A stretch of 64,000 nt of DNA from Geodermatophilus sabuli (GCF_900215145.1 NZ_OBDO01000008.1:124001-188000); one strand, 5' to 3'. Shown: positions 1 through 8,984, numbered from the stretch's first letter. The notes: generated from the letters alone by a model not told the origin. Numbers and translations: made by a program.

Positions 1-1
1 C

Positions 2-514
2 GCACGCTGCCTGACCAAGGCCGCGGTCTACGCCGTCCTCGGGGTCACCGCCCTGCTGTTCGCGGTGGGCGCGGACTACCAGGCCGACGAACGCCTGCGC
101 GAGCTGACCGGCGAGACCCTGGAGGTACCCGCCGGTCCCGTGCTCGTCGCCGGCGTCGCGGCGGGCGTGGTCGCCGTGGGGCTCTACAGCGTCGCCCGCG
201 GCGTCACCGGCGGCTTCATGAAGGACATCGACCTGCCGGCCGCCCCCGACCGCTGGGAGCCGGTCATCGAGGTCGTCGGCCGGATCGGCTACGCCGCGAA
301 GGGGATCGCCTTCGGCCTGGTCGGCGTGCTGCTGTGGCGGGCGGCGACCTCCGCCGACGTCTCCACCGCCACCGGCCTGGACGGCGCCATGACCGCGATC
401 GCCGGGGTCGGCGCCGGGCCGTGGCTGCTGACCGGTGTGGCTGCCGGGTTCGCCGCGTTCGGCGTCTACGCGCTGGCCCGCGCCCGCTACCCCGACCGCG
501 ACCCGTCGTCCTGA
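2..514 (+). CDS. DUF1206 membrane protein, 5' end outside window
   Basis: The reading frame is open from base 2, so the N-terminus lies upstream of the window and only about 170 C-terminal residues are seen. The visible part has four hydrophobic segments, spaced in pairs. The pattern Arg-x-Gly-Tyr-x-Ala-Lys-Gly before a hydrophobic stretch is typical of DUF1206 proteins, which are built from three repeats of two transmembrane helices each. The function of the family is unknown. It ends 50 bases before a convergent SDR gene, with a perfect palindrome between them. Identification rests on repeat architecture and motif recognition only. Confidence 0.75.
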   Translation, partial: ARCLTKAAVYAVLGVTALLFAVGADYQADERLRELTGETLEVPAGPVLVAGVAAGVVAVGLYSVARGVTGGFMKDIDLPAAPDRWEPVIEVVGRIGYAAKGIAFGLVGVLLWRAATSADVSTATGLDGAMTAIAGVGAGPWLLTGVAAGFAAFGVYALARARYPDRDPSS

Positions 515-522
515 GGCCCCCT

Positions 523-552
523 CCGTGTCGGTTTCCGCGGAAACCGACACGG
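523..552. terminator. Perfect 30-bp palindrome, bidirectional terminator
   Basis: The 15-base arm ccgtgtcggtttccg is followed immediately by its exact reverse complement. It sits between the convergent ends of the DUF1206 gene and the SDR gene, where a shared terminator is expected. There is no U-tract, which is normal for high-GC actinobacteria. The core ggtttcc/ggaaacc recurs in the hairpin at 8985-9016. Confidence 0.7.
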
Positions 553-563
553 GGGGTGCCTCG

Positions 564-1337
564 TCAGTTCCGGGGGCCGCCGGCGACGTAGACGACCTGG
601 CCGGAGACGAAGCCGGCGCCCTCGCTGACGAGGAACGAGACGGTGTGCGCGATGTCCTCGGGCACCCCGGCGCGGTTGACCGGGATCGCCGCGGCGCGCT
701 CGGCGACGTACTCGTCCCAGTCCCGGCCGAGGCGGGCGGCCGTCGCGCGGGTCATCTCGGTGACGATGAACCCGGGCGCGACGGCGTTGGCCGTGACGCC
801 GAACCGCCCCAGCTCGACGGCGAGGGTCTTGGTAAAGCCCTGCAGCCCGGCCTTGGCCGCCGAGTAGTTGGCCTGCCCCCGGTTGCCCAGCGCCGAGGTG
901 CTGGACAGGTTCACGATCCGGCCCCACCCGGCGTCGACCATGTGCTCCTGCACCGCGCGGGTCATGAGGAACGAGCCGCGCAGGTGCACGTGCACGACCA
1001 GATCCCAGTCGGCGTCGGTCATCTTGAACAGCAGGTTGTCCCGGGTGACGCCGGCGTTGTTCACCAGCACCACGGGCGGGCCGAGCTCGGTGGCGACCCG
1101 GTCGACGGCGGCCCGCACCTGCCCGGCATCGCCCACGTCGGCACCGACGGCCAGCGCCCGGCCGCCGGCGGCCTCGATCGCGGCCACGGTCTCGGCGGCG
1201 TCGTCCTCCCGCAGGTCGAGCACCGCGACGGCGAACCCGTCGGCGGCCAGCCGCCGGGCGGTGGCGGCGCCGATCCCGCGGGCGGCGCCGGTGACGATCG
1301 CGACGCGGGACTGCTCGACGGGACCGGACTGGCTCAT
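564..1337 (-). CDS. FabG-like SDR oxidoreductase (3-oxoacyl reductase type)
   Basis: 257 residues, the usual length for a classical short-chain dehydrogenase/reductase. The cofactor loop TGAARGIG is at 16-23, the NNAG motif at 93-96, and the catalytic Tyr158/Lys162 lie in YSAAK with serines near 145. The closest family look is 3-oxoacyl-ACP/CoA reductase (FabG), using NAD(P)H on a 3-keto or 3-hydroxy acyl thioester. The ATG start has a GAGGAG Shine-Dalgarno about ten bases upstream. It follows the thiolase gene by 79 bases on the same strand, so the pair could run the last two steps of a beta-oxidation cycle, or a small polyester/ketoacyl pathway. A hairpin at 1357-1393 lies between the two genes. 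Substrate is not predictable. Confidence 0.88.
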   Translation of the reverse strand: MSQSGPVEQSRVAIVTGAARGIGAATARRLAADGFAVAVLDLREDDAAETVAAIEAAGGRALAVGADVGDAGQVRAAVDRVATELGPPVVLVNNAGVTRDNLLFKMTDADWDLVVHVHLRGSFLMTRAVQEHMVDAGWGRIVNLSSTSALGNRGQANYSAAKAGLQGFTKTLAVELGRFGVTANAVAPGFIVTEMTRATAARLGRDWDEYVAERAAAIPVNRAGVPEDIAHTVSFLVSEGAGFVSGQVVYVAGGPRN

Positions 1338-1356
1338 GGTCGGCTCTCCTCGGCTG

Positions 1357-1393
1357 GTCGGGGCTCCCGGCGCATCCTGCCCGGAGCCCCGAC
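1357..1393 (-). terminator. Hairpin between thiolase and SDR genes
   Basis: Arms gtcggggctcc (1357-1367) and ggagccccgac (1383-1393) pair perfectly across a 15-base loop. It lies just after the thiolase stop and before the SDR start, so it may terminate or attenuate read-through from thiolase into SDR. Confidence 0.5.
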
Positions 1394-1416
1394 CCGCGCG
1401 CGAGGAACCGGAGCGG

Positions 1417-2628
1417 CTACACCCGCTCGAAGAGCGCGGCGAGGCCCTGCCCGCCGCCGATGCACATCGTCTCCAGGCCGTAGCGGGCGTCGCGGCGCTG
1501 CATCTCGCGCAGCAGGGTGGCGAGGATGCGGCCGCCGGTGGCGCCGACCGGGTGCCCCAGCGAGATGCCCGAGCCGTTGACGTTGGTGCGCTCCCAGTCG
1601 GCGTCGGTGAAGCCCCACTCGCGCGCGACGGCGAGCACCTGGCTGGCGAACGCCTCGTTGAGCTCGATCAGGTCGACGTCGGCGAGCTTGACGCCGGCCA
1701 GCGCCAGCGCCTTGGCCGTGGCCGGCACCGGGCCGATGCCCATCGTCTTCGGCGGCACGCCGCCGACGCCCCACGACACCAGCTTCGCCAGCGGGCGGAG
1801 GCCGAGCTCGGCGGCCTTCTCCGGGGTGGTGACGATCGCGATCGCCGCGCCGTCGTTCTGACCGCTGGCGTTGCCGGCGGTGACGGTGGCGTCCGGGTCG
1901 TCCCTGCCCATGATCGGGCGCAGCCTGGCCAGCGTCTCGACCGAGGAGTCCGGGCGGATGTGCTCGTCGCGGTCGACGACCACCTCGCCCTTCCGCTGCT
2001 TGACCGTCACCGGCACGATCTCGTCGGCGAACCGGCCGGCCTCGGTGGCGGCGGCGGCGCGCTGGTGGCTGCGAACGGCGTACTCGTCCTGCTCGGCGCG
2101 GCCGATCCCGTACTCGCGCCGCAGGTTCTCCGCGGTCTCCAGCATCCCGCCGGGCACCGGGTGGTTCTGGCCGCCGGCGGTCACCCGGCCGCGGGCCAGG
2201 CCGTCGTTGAGCAGGACACCCGGCCCGGCCTTGACCCCCCAGCGCATCGCGGTCGAGTAGAACGGCGCGTTGCTCATCGACTCCGCACCCCCGGCCAGCA
2301 CGACGTCGGCGGCGCCGGACTGCACCTGCATCGCGGCGTAGACGACCGCCTGCAGGCCCGAGCCGCAGCGCCGGTCGATCTGCAGGCCCGAGGCGGTGAC
2401 CGGCAGGCCGGCGTCCAGCGCGGCGACCCGGCCCAGCGCCGGGGCCTCCATCGTCGGGTAGCAGTGGCCCAGCAGGACGTCGTCCACCGACTCCGGCGGC
2501 AGCCCGGTGCGCTCCATGACCGCGCGGATCACCGTGGCAGCCAGCTCCTGCACGGGTACGTCGCGGAGTGAGCCGCCGAAGCCGCCCACCGGGGTCCGCA
2601 GGGGCTCGCAGATGACCGCATCACGCAC
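1417..2628 (-). CDS. Acetyl-CoA C-acyltransferase (thiolase)
   Basis: 403 residues, full length for a degradative or biosynthetic type II thiolase. The three family active-site elements are present: nucleophilic Cys88 in RRCGSG, His359 in GHPVGATGG, and the second Cys389 in CIGGGQG. It would cleave 3-ketoacyl-CoA with CoA to give acetyl-CoA and a shortened acyl-CoA, or run in reverse. The GTG start at 2628 has a strong GAGGAGG Shine-Dalgarno seven bases upstream. It lies downstream of the first Liv-type importer, behind a terminator hairpin at 2797-2836, and upstream of the FabG-like SDR. It is the only thiolase in the window and could serve the acyl-CoA pathway at 26-38 kb, but that link is inference. 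Confidence 0.93.
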   Translation of the reverse strand: MRDAVICEPLRTPVGGFGGSLRDVPVQELAATVIRAVMERTGLPPESVDDVLLGHCYPTMEAPALGRVAALDAGLPVTASGLQIDRRCGSGLQAVVYAAMQVQSGAADVVLAGGAESMSNAPFYSTAMRWGVKAGPGVLLNDGLARGRVTAGGQNHPVPGGMLETAENLRREYGIGRAEQDEYAVRSHQRAAAATEAGRFADEIVPVTVKQRKGEVVVDRDEHIRPDSSVETLARLRPIMGRDDPDATVTAGNASGQNDGAAIAIVTTPEKAAELGLRPLAKLVSWGVGGVPPKTMGIGPVPATAKALALAGVKLADVDLIELNEAFASQVLAVAREWGFTDADWERTNVNGSGISLGHPVGATGGRILATLLREMQRRDARYGLETMCIGGGQGLAALFERV

Positions 2629-2796
2629 GGGGTCCTCCTCGTCGGTCTGTGTCCACCAGGCCTGCTCCGCGCCCCGGTGAGCTCCTCGCTCGTTGATCGC
2701 TGCGATGCTCCCGGGGCTGTCGTCAGGCCACGTCAGCGCCCCGAGTCTCCTCCTCTCCGCCTCCCGCCGGGCAGGGGCCTACGCACTGCACGACGA

Positions 2797-2836
2797 CGGC
2801 GGCCGGCCCCTCGCCGCTGCGAGGGACCGGCCGCCG
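2797..2836 (-). terminator. Terminator of the first Liv-type importer operon
   Basis: Arms of 18 bases (2797-2814 and 2819-2836) pair with one mismatch around the loop cgct, directly downstream of the binding-protein stop codon. Together with the 235-base gap to the thiolase start, this marks the end of the transporter operon. Confidence 0.65.
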
Positions 2837-2862
2837 CGGAGTCGTGCGGGGTCAGGGCACGG

Positions 2863-4107
2863 TCAGCCGGCGAGTTCGGTCGCGATCTCCCCCTCGAAGG
2901 CGTCCTCCACGACCTGGGCCCCGCCGGGGACGTCGGCCGGCCGCAGGATGAAGCTCTGCGTGCTCGGTGACACCCCGGTCTCGAAGGCCTGGATCGGCAC
3001 GAGCAGCCCCTCGGTGTCGATCTCGGTGAGCTCACCGAAGGCGGCCAGCACCCCCTCGCGGGTCAGGTCGCCGCTCTCGCAGGCGGCGTCCAGCACCTGG
3101 TTCATCACGTCGCCCATGGCGTACCCGAAGATCGCGCCCAGGCTGGGCGTGGTGTTCGGGTAGGCCTGCTGGTACTGCTCCAGCAGCTCCGGCTGCGCGT
3201 CCCAGGCCGTGATCGGCGAGGAGACGTACAGGTTGTCCCTCAGCGCCTGGGCCGAGGGGCCCTGCAGGAGGCCGGGCGCGAAGACCGGGTTGCTGCCCAG
3301 GATCGGCACGTTGAGCCCCTGGGCCGAGGCCACTGCCGCCGCCGAGGCGGTCTGCGCGGGGGCGACGGTCAGCACGATGGCGTCGACGCCCGCCGCGGCG
3401 AACTGGGTGATCTGCGCGGACATGTCCTGGTCGGTGGACTTGATCTGCGCGGGGATCACCGTGAGGTTGCGCGCCTCCGCCACCGCCTCGCTGCCGGCCA
3501 GGCCGTTCTCCCCGTACTCACCCTCGAAGTAGATGTGCCCGACGGTGGCCCCGTCCTGCAGCAGTCCCTGGTCGAAGAGGTACTGGTAGCCGTTGGCGAT
3601 CTCCACGTCGTAGGTCGCGCCGAGGACCCCGGTACCGGGGATCTCGGTGAGCGTCCGGGCCCACGCCGACGGGAAGTTGACGATCGTGTCGGCCTCGTAC
3701 TCGGGGGCGAGTGCGGTGTTGATCGGCGACCCGATCGTCTGCTGCATCGCGAGCACGTTGTCCTTCATCCCGCTGTACAGCTGCACCCCGGTCTGGGGCA
3801 CGTAGCCGGTGTCCTGGACGTCGAGTTCCACGTCATAGGTGCCGCAGACCTGGTTGCCCTGCCAGTACAGGGTGTTGCCGTTGGTGATGTCCTGGCCCAG
3901 TGCGGCGAAGACACCGGTCAGGTCGGTGAGGACGCCCAGCCTGATGGTCGTGCCCTCGATGCCGATGTCGGTCGCGACGTCGCCCGCCTCGCCGCCGCCA
4001 CCACCACCGCCACCGCTGTCCGGCGCCTTCGTGCTGCAGCCGGCGGCCGTCACGACCACGGCGGCGGCGAGGACCGCCACCCCGCGCACCTGCTTGCCTG
4101 CTCTCAT
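2863..4107 (-). CDS. Liv-type ABC substrate-binding lipoprotein
   Basis: 414 residues. A short positive N-terminus and hydrophobic stretch end in the lipobox-like VTAAGC, so the protein is exported and lipid-anchored. An eight-glycine linker follows. The body has the leucine/amide-binding fold (Peripla_BP_6), recognisable from the start GTTIRLGVLTDLTG-like strand through YFEGEYGENG and the C-terminal VPIQAF region. It captures the substrate for the permeases LivH/LivM next to it. The ATG overlaps the LivM stop as ATGA. It is last in the order LivF-LivG-LivH-LivM-binding protein. Related systems import branched-chain amino acids, amides, urea or aromatic acids; the catabolic neighbourhood favours an organic acid, but the ligand is not determinable. 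Confidence 0.9.
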   Translation of the reverse strand: MRAGKQVRGVAVLAAAVVVTAAGCSTKAPDSGGGGGGGGEAGDVATDIGIEGTTIRLGVLTDLTGVFAALGQDITNGNTLYWQGNQVCGTYDVELDVQDTGYVPQTGVQLYSGMKDNVLAMQQTIGSPINTALAPEYEADTIVNFPSAWARTLTEIPGTGVLGATYDVEIANGYQYLFDQGLLQDGATVGHIYFEGEYGENGLAGSEAVAEARNLTVIPAQIKSTDQDMSAQITQFAAAGVDAIVLTVAPAQTASAAAVASAQGLNVPILGSNPVFAPGLLQGPSAQALRDNLYVSSPITAWDAQPELLEQYQQAYPNTTPSLGAIFGYAMGDVMNQVLDAACESGDLTREGVLAAFGELTEIDTEGLLVPIQAFETGVSPSTQSFILRPADVPGGAQVVEDAFEGEIATELAG

Positions 4108-5342
4108 GTGCTGTTGCTCCCTCGTGCCGGTCGATCGGATGGGACGGGGCTGGTGGGACTGTCGTCCGGGCCCGGTGACGGGCCCGGACGATCTCCTCCG
4201 CCGGGATCGCGACCCCGTCGTCGGAAGCGGTGGGCGAGCCCGGCCAGGCCGCCGGGCTCGAAGAGGATGACGAGCACGATCGCCAGGCCGTAGAGGAAGC
4301 GGGCGGCCACGCCGGCCGCGATCCCACCCTCGCCCGGGGCGCTGACGAGCGGCAGGACGTCGGCGAACTGCAGGAAGACCAGGGGCAGCGAGGTCACGAA
4401 GACCGCACCCAGGGCTGCGCCGCCGACCGAGCCGAGCCCGCCGAGGACGATCATGGCCAGGAACTGGATGGACAGCAGCAGGCCGAAGGACTCCGGCGCG
4501 ATGCTGCCGATCGACAGCGCGTACATGACACCGGACAGCCCCGCGTACATCGAGCTGACGAGGAAGACCCGCGCCTTGTAGGCCTGGACGTTGACGCCCA
4601 TGACCGACGCGGCCACCTCGCTGTCGCGCAGCGTCTGCAGCGCCCGACCCGGTCGGCTGCGCAACAGGTTCCGGGCGAACACGTACGCCGCGAGAGCCAG
4701 GACGAGCCCGAGGTACCAGAGCCGCTCGGCCTCGCGGAAGGGGACGCCGAGGACGAACAGCTGCGGGTCCGAGTTGCCGAAGGTGAACCCGAACAGGGAG
4801 AACTCCGGCGCCGACCGGCCGTTGAAGCCCCCGGTCACCGGCTCCCAGGTGTTGAGCAGGTGGACGCCGATGAAGACCAGCCCGAGCGAGGCCACACCCA
4901 GGTAGATGCCGCGCAGCCGCGCCGCCACCGGGCTGAACAGCAGCCCGGCCAGGCCCGCGAGCAGGACGCCGACGACCAGGCCGACGACCGGCGGCAGTTC
5001 CAGCCCGCGCAGGGCGGCGCGCGTGCCCAGGCCGCCGGACTCACCGGAGACGTAGGTGTAGCTGACCGCCCCGACCGCGAGGAAGAACGCGTGCGCCAGG
5101 GACAGCTGCCCGCTGGTCCCGACCAGCAGGTTCAGGCCGATCGCGCCCACGATCGCCCCGAAGACCGCGAAGCCGGTGCGCAGCCAGAACTCCTCCACGT
5201 ACAGCGGCAGCACCAGGAGCACGACGAGGAGCGCGACCACCAGCAACGGCCGCAGCAGCGAGCGGCGACGCCCGGCAGAGGAGGGGCCGCCCGGGGCGCG
5301 GCTCCCCCGCCCCCGCACGTCCGGGATCGTCTGCTCAGACAC
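4104..5342 (-). CDS. Branched-chain-type ABC permease, LivM family
   Basis: 412 residues with about nine to ten hydrophobic segments. The LivM hallmark NLLVGTSGQLSLAHAFF is near residue 70, and the cytoplasmic loop GRALQTLRDSEVAA contacts the ATPase. An Arg/Pro/Ser-rich N-terminal extension and a long Gly/Pro-rich C-terminal tail flank the membrane core. It pairs with LivH to form the inner-membrane channel. The GTG start at 5342 overlaps the LivH stop by eight bases and its own stop overlaps the binding-protein ATG, so the genes are translationally coupled. Confidence 0.92.
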   Translation of the reverse strand: MSEQTIPDVRGRGSRAPGGPSSAGRRRSLLRPLLVVALLVVLLVLPLYVEEFWLRTGFAVFGAIVGAIGLNLLVGTSGQLSLAHAFFLAVGAVSYTYVSGESGGLGTRAALRGLELPPVVGLVVGVLLAGLAGLLFSPVAARLRGIYLGVASLGLVFIGVHLLNTWEPVTGGFNGRSAPEFSLFGFTFGNSDPQLFVLGVPFREAERLWYLGLVLALAAYVFARNLLRSRPGRALQTLRDSEVAASVMGVNVQAYKARVFLVSSMYAGLSGVMYALSIGSIAPESFGLLLSIQFLAMIVLGGLGSVGGAALGAVFVTSLPLVFLQFADVLPLVSAPGEGGIAAGVAARFLYGLAIVLVILFEPGGLAGLAHRFRRRGRDPGGGDRPGPSPGPDDSPTSPVPSDRPARGSNST

Positions 5343-6225
5343 GTGTCAGCTCCTTGGTCCCGAACAGCCCCGACGGGCGGACCAGCAGGACGATGATCAT
5401 CACGACGTAGGGCACGACCTCGCCGAAGCCCCGCCCCAGGAACGACAGTTGCTCCTGGTAGCCGGCCGCGAGCGCCTCGGCGATGCCGATCAGCAGCCCG
5501 CCGACGAGGGCGCCACCGGTCGAGTCCAGGCCGCCCAGGATCGCGGCCGGGAAGGCGCGCAGCGCCACGGTGTAGACGGCCGCGCTGACCCCCGGGGTGG
5601 GCGCGCCGACCAGGAAGAGCGCGGCCACCGCGGCGAGGACACCGGCGACCACCCAGGCCAGCGCCGACACCCGGCCCTGCCGGATGCCCATGAGTGCCGC
5701 GGCCTCGCCGTCCTCCGCGGAGGCACGCATCGCCACGCCCCAGCTCGAGTACTTGAAGGCCAGGAAGAACACGACGATCAGCACCCCGGCGACGAGCATG
5801 GCGATCAACCGGTTCTGGCTGATGCCGACGCCGCCGATGCGGACCGAGTCGCCGCCCCACGGGTGCGGGACGTTCAGGATGTCGGGGCCGATCCGGCGGA
5901 TCAGCTCGGTCAGCAGGATGATGTCGACGCCGATCGTGACGATGGCGAGACTGATCACCGGGGCGCCGCGGAGCCGGTTGATGACCAGCCGCTCGATGAG
6001 GAGCGCGGCCAGCGCGGTCACCAGGATCCCGGCGAGGGCGGCGACCAGGAACCCGTACGGCCCGGACAGCCGCGCGATCGTGTAGGCGCCGAGGAGCAGC
6101 AGCGACCCCTGGGTGAAGCTGACCACCTCGCTCGCCTTGAAGATGATCACGAAGCCGAGCGCGATGAGCGCGTAGATCGCGCCCAGCGAGATGCCGTTGA
6201 GCAGCAGGGACAGGAACTGGGTCAC
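5335..6225 (-). CDS. Branched-chain-type ABC permease, LivH family
   Basis: 296 residues. The frame is open well upstream, but the true start is the GTG at 6225. It overlaps the LivG stop as GTGA, and the next residues TQFLSLLLNGISLG are the conserved LivH N-terminus. The protein has about eight membrane helices, the motif YALIALGFVIIFKAS in the first, the ATPase-contact loop RASAEDGEAAALMGI, and the usual C-terminal signature LVRPSGLFGTKE. It is the partner of the LivM permease just downstream. Confidence 0.92.
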   Translation of the reverse strand: MTQFLSLLLNGISLGAIYALIALGFVIIFKASEVVSFTQGSLLLLGAYTIARLSGPYGFLVAALAGILVTALAALLIERLVINRLRGAPVISLAIVTIGVDIILLTELIRRIGPDILNVPHPWGGDSVRIGGVGISQNRLIAMLVAGVLIVVFFLAFKYSSWGVAMRASAEDGEAAALMGIRQGRVSALAWVVAGVLAAVAALFLVGAPTPGVSAAVYTVALRAFPAAILGGLDSTGGALVGGLLIGIAEALAAGYQEQLSFLGRGFGEVVPYVVMIIVLLVRPSGLFGTKELTRV

Positions 6226-7097
6226 GACGGGCTCCCCGGGGCCTCGGTGGGATGGTGGGCGACCGCGTCGGCGGGGTTGTCCTCGTCGCCGGACCCCAGG
6301 TACGCGCGGATGACCTCGGGGTCGCGCTGGACCTCGGCCGGGGTGCCGTCGGCGATGAGGCGGCCGAAGTCGAGCACGGTGACCCGGTCCGCGAGGGACA
6401 TGACCATGCCCATGTCGTGCTCGACCAGGATGATCGAGATCCCCAGGGCCGAGCGGATCTCCCGGATCGCCTCGGCCATCCGGGACGTCTCCTCGGCGTT
6501 CATGCCCGCGACCGGCTCGTCGAGCAGCAGCAGCCGCGGCTCGATGCACAGCGCCCGCGCCACCTCGACCCGCTTCTGGTCGCCGTAGGACAGCACCCCG
6601 ACCGGGGTGTGCAGCTTGGCGCCGAGGTCGAGGAACTCGGCGATCTCCCGGATCCGCGCCCCGTGCAGCCGCCCCTCACCGGTCGCTCGCGGCAGGCGCA
6701 GCCCCGAGGACAGGAACCCGGCCTTCGTGAGGTGGTGCCGGCCCAGCATGAGGTTCTCGGCCACCGTCTGCGCCCCGGAGAGGGCGATGTTCTGGAAGGC
6801 CCGGGCCACGCCGACGCCGGCGATCTGGAACGGCCGCATCCGGTCCAGTCGCGCGTCGCCGAACCGGACCTCGCCCTCGGCGGCCTTGTAGACCCCCGAC
6901 AGCACGTTGAACAGCGTCGACTTGCCCGCACCGTTCGGGCCGATGATCGCGTGGATCGCACCCGGGGCGACCGTGAAGGACACGTCGTTGAGCGCCCGGA
7001 TCGCGCCGAACCGGACGCTGACGTGGGACACCTCCACCGGCGGGACGTCGGACCTGATCCGGGTCCCGTCGGCGTCTGCGGCGGTCACGCGGTCCAC
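6222..7097 (-). CDS. Liv-type ABC ATP-binding protein, LivG family
   Basis: 291 residues from the GTG at 7097. A second GTG at 7088 makes an exact GTGA overlap with the LivF stop and would give 288 residues; both are possible. Walker A GPNGAGKST is near residue 53. The signature is the LivG variant VLSYGDQKRVEVARAL, Walker B is LLLLDEPVAGM, and the LivG-specific C-terminal piece VLDFGRLIADGTPAEVQRDP is present. It powers the LivH/LivM importer as a heterodimer with LivF. Confidence 0.92.
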   Translation of the reverse strand: MDRVTAADADGTRIRSDVPPVEVSHVSVRFGAIRALNDVSFTVAPGAIHAIIGPNGAGKSTLFNVLSGVYKAAEGEVRFGDARLDRMRPFQIAGVGVARAFQNIALSGAQTVAENLMLGRHHLTKAGFLSSGLRLPRATGEGRLHGARIREIAEFLDLGAKLHTPVGVLSYGDQKRVEVARALCIEPRLLLLDEPVAGMNAEETSRMAEAIREIRSALGISIILVEHDMGMVMSLADRVTVLDFGRLIADGTPAEVQRDPEVIRAYLGSGDEDNPADAVAHHPTEAPGSPS

Positions 7098-7873
7098 CGG
7101 GAGAGGGTGCGGCGCGGGCCGCGATCGGGCCGCTGCCCGGACTCGGCGCTGCCGTGACCGAGGTAGAGCCGCTGGACCTCGTCGGTCCGGGCGAGTTCCG
7201 CCGCCGCACCGGAGAGGGAGACGCGTCCGACGTCGAGGACGTAGGCCCGGTCGGCCACGCCGAGCGCCATCGTGGCGTTCTGCTCGACGAGCAGCACCGA
7301 CGTCCCCTGCCGGTTGATCTCGGCGATGACCTCACCGATCTGCCCGATGACGCGGGGGGCGAGGCCCAGCGAGGGCTCGTCGAGCAGCAGGAGCCGGGGG
7401 CTGGCCATGAGCGCCCGGCCGATGGCGAGCATCTGCTGCTCCCCACCGGAGAGCAGGCCGGCGCGCTGGGAGGCGCGCTCGCGCAGCACGGGGAACAGGT
7501 CGTGCACCCGTGCGTGCGCCGCGGCCTTGGCGGCGCGGTCCCGGTTGCCCATCCCGCCGGCGCGCAGGTTCTCCTCGACGGTGAGCCGGCCGAAGATCCG
7601 CCGTCCCTCGGGGACCTGGACGATCCCCTGCCGCACGATCTGCCCGGCGTCCCGGTGGGTGACGTCGGCGTCGTCGAAGCGCACGGCGCCCTCGTCCACC
7701 CGGCCCCGGTGCAGCCGCAGGGTGCCCGAGATGGTCCGCAGCAGCGTGCTCTTGCCGGCGCCGTTGCTGCCCAGGACCGCGACGACGGCGCCGTCGGGGA
7801 CCTCCATGGAGATGCCGCGGACCGCCTGGACGGCGCCGCCGTACGTCACCCGGAGGGAGTCGATCGTCAGCAC
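7085..7873 (-). CDS. Liv-type ABC ATP-binding protein, LivF family
   Basis: 262 residues from a GTG start. Walker A GSNGAGKST lies near residue 35. The signature LLSGGEQQMLAIGRALM and Walker B LLLDEPSLGLAP are intact, and VEQNATMAL is the usual LivF H-loop region. It is the first gene of the five-gene importer operon, so the promoter should lie in 7874-8053. A Leu/Tyr ending (QRLYLGHGSAE) is followed by an unusual basic tail. The second importer at 14-19 kb has LivG before LivF, so the two operons are not simple duplicates. Confidence 0.92.
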   Translation of the reverse strand: MLTIDSLRVTYGGAVQAVRGISMEVPDGAVVAVLGSNGAGKSTLLRTISGTLRLHRGRVDEGAVRFDDADVTHRDAGQIVRQGIVQVPEGRRIFGRLTVEENLRAGGMGNRDRAAKAAAHARVHDLFPVLRERASQRAGLLSGGEQQMLAIGRALMASPRLLLLDEPSLGLAPRVIGQIGEVIAEINRQGTSVLLVEQNATMALGVADRAYVLDVGRVSLSGAAAELARTDEVQRLYLGHGSAESGQRPDRGPRRTLSRWTA

Positions 7874-8053
7874 GGGAGCGCGGGCTCACCGACGGCGGCC
7901 GCCAGGTTGCGGTGTGATCTGGAGCACATGGGCGGTCACTGTAGGGGGACGGCGGGCGGAAACCGCGCACATCGCGCCCGTCGTGACCGTCGGGTGACCT
8001 GTGTCCCCCGTCCGGGGGACGTGACGGCGGGAACGCGCCGGTCCGTGGCGGAG

Positions 8054-8076
8054 CTGCCGCCGTCAGGCGGCGGCAG
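8054..8076 (-). terminator. Hairpin downstream of the STAS gene
   Basis: Arms ctgccgccg (8054-8062) and cggcggcag (8068-8076) pair perfectly with a five-base loop, 35 bases past the STAS gene stop on the minus strand. A further GC-rich inverted repeat follows closer to the stop codon. Confidence 0.45.
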
Positions 8077-8110
8077 AGACCGCCGCCAGGGGCGGCGGGA
8101 GGAGCCGTCG

Positions 8111-8479
8111 TCAGGCGGCGCTGCCGGCCCCCGGCTCGACCTGCTCGACGGCGAGGAGTTCCCACAGCCCGGTGATCTGCAGGGGGCGGATGACGGCCCG
8201 GTTGCACGCGAGTACCCGCAACCGGACGCACTCCTCCTCCGCCCGGCGGTGCGCCCCGGCCAGGACGCACAGGCCCGCGGAGTCGAGGAAGGTCACGGCG
8301 CCGAGGTCGACGACCAGTTCGGAGACGCCGGCGGCGAAGGCGTCGTCGACGGCGGTCCGCAGAGCGGGCGCGGACGAGGAGTCGACCTCACCGGCGACCA
8401 CGAGACGGAGCGAGGCGGCAGACGCGGAGACGGCGATGGAGACGAGGTCCTCGCCGGTCGAGATGGAGGTAGCGGTCAC
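8111..8479 (-). CDS. STAS-domain anti-sigma factor antagonist
   Basis: 122 residues forming a single STAS domain. The core is LRLVVAGEVDSSSAPAL, then ELVVDLGAVTFLDSAGL, where Ser67 is the residue phosphorylated by an anti-sigma kinase in SpoIIAA/RsbV proteins. In that family the unphosphorylated form binds the kinase and releases a stress sigma factor. No partner kinase, phosphatase or sigma gene is adjacent, so it is an orphan here, a common actinobacterial situation. The start is the ATG at 8479. The gene is alone on the minus strand with a hairpin downstream. Confidence 0.88.
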   Translation of the reverse strand: MTATSISTGEDLVSIAVSASAASLRLVVAGEVDSSSAPALRTAVDDAFAAGVSELVVDLGAVTFLDSAGLCVLAGAHRRAEEECVRLRVLACNRAVIRPLQITGLWELLAVEQVEPGAGSAA

Positions 8480-8688
8480 GGTACGCCTCTCGGGGAGAGC
8501 GAACCCGTACGGAGAACCCCGGGTGGATCAGCCGGGGCGCAGCGCGGAGTCCGGCACTGATGCGACGGCTGACTGTTGAACCGCTGTCCCGACCGTAGGG
8601 ACCGTGGCGCACAGAATCAAGACCACGCCCGCTGCCCCGGGCCCGCACCGCGACCGGGAGCCGCCCGGCGACGGGGATACTGGACGTC

Positions 8689-8979
8689 GTGTCGACGCGG
8701 TTGGTGGTCTGGGGCGGGGTCTGGGCGGCCGTCTCGGTGGCGGCGTTCCTCCTCCTCGACCCGGTCCTCGCCGCGTTCGTCGCCATCCTCGGCCTGTGCG
8801 CCTGGGTGGTCGCGCTGCTGTCGGCCGACTGGGACCGGCACTCCTCCTTCGAGGAACGCGAGCTGGCACGGGCCCGGCGGCGGGCGGCCCGGCGGGAGAA
8901 GAACGCCGGCGCCCGGGCCCGCGACCGCGCCCGGTGGGAGGCCCACCAGCAGCGCAAGGCCGGCCGCTCCCGCCGCTGA
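8689..8979 (+). CDS. Small membrane protein with basic coiled tail, unrecognised
   Basis: 96 residues from a GTG start. Two hydrophobic segments (about 6-24 and 27-45) are followed by a long, strongly basic and alpha-helical tail rich in Arg/Ala/Glu. The layout resembles small actinobacterial two-helix membrane proteins such as the DUF4229 group, but I cannot confirm the family. The codon third positions are strongly G/C, the gene has its own terminator hairpin directly downstream, and no overlapping frame is better. It is probably a real inner-membrane protein with a cytoplasmic tail. Function unknown. Confidence 0.65.
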   Translation: MSTRLVVWGGVWAAVSVAAFLLLDPVLAAFVAILGLCAWVVALLSADWDRHSSFEERELARARRRAARREKNAGARARDRARWEAHQQRKAGRSRR

Positions 8980-8984
8980 CCACG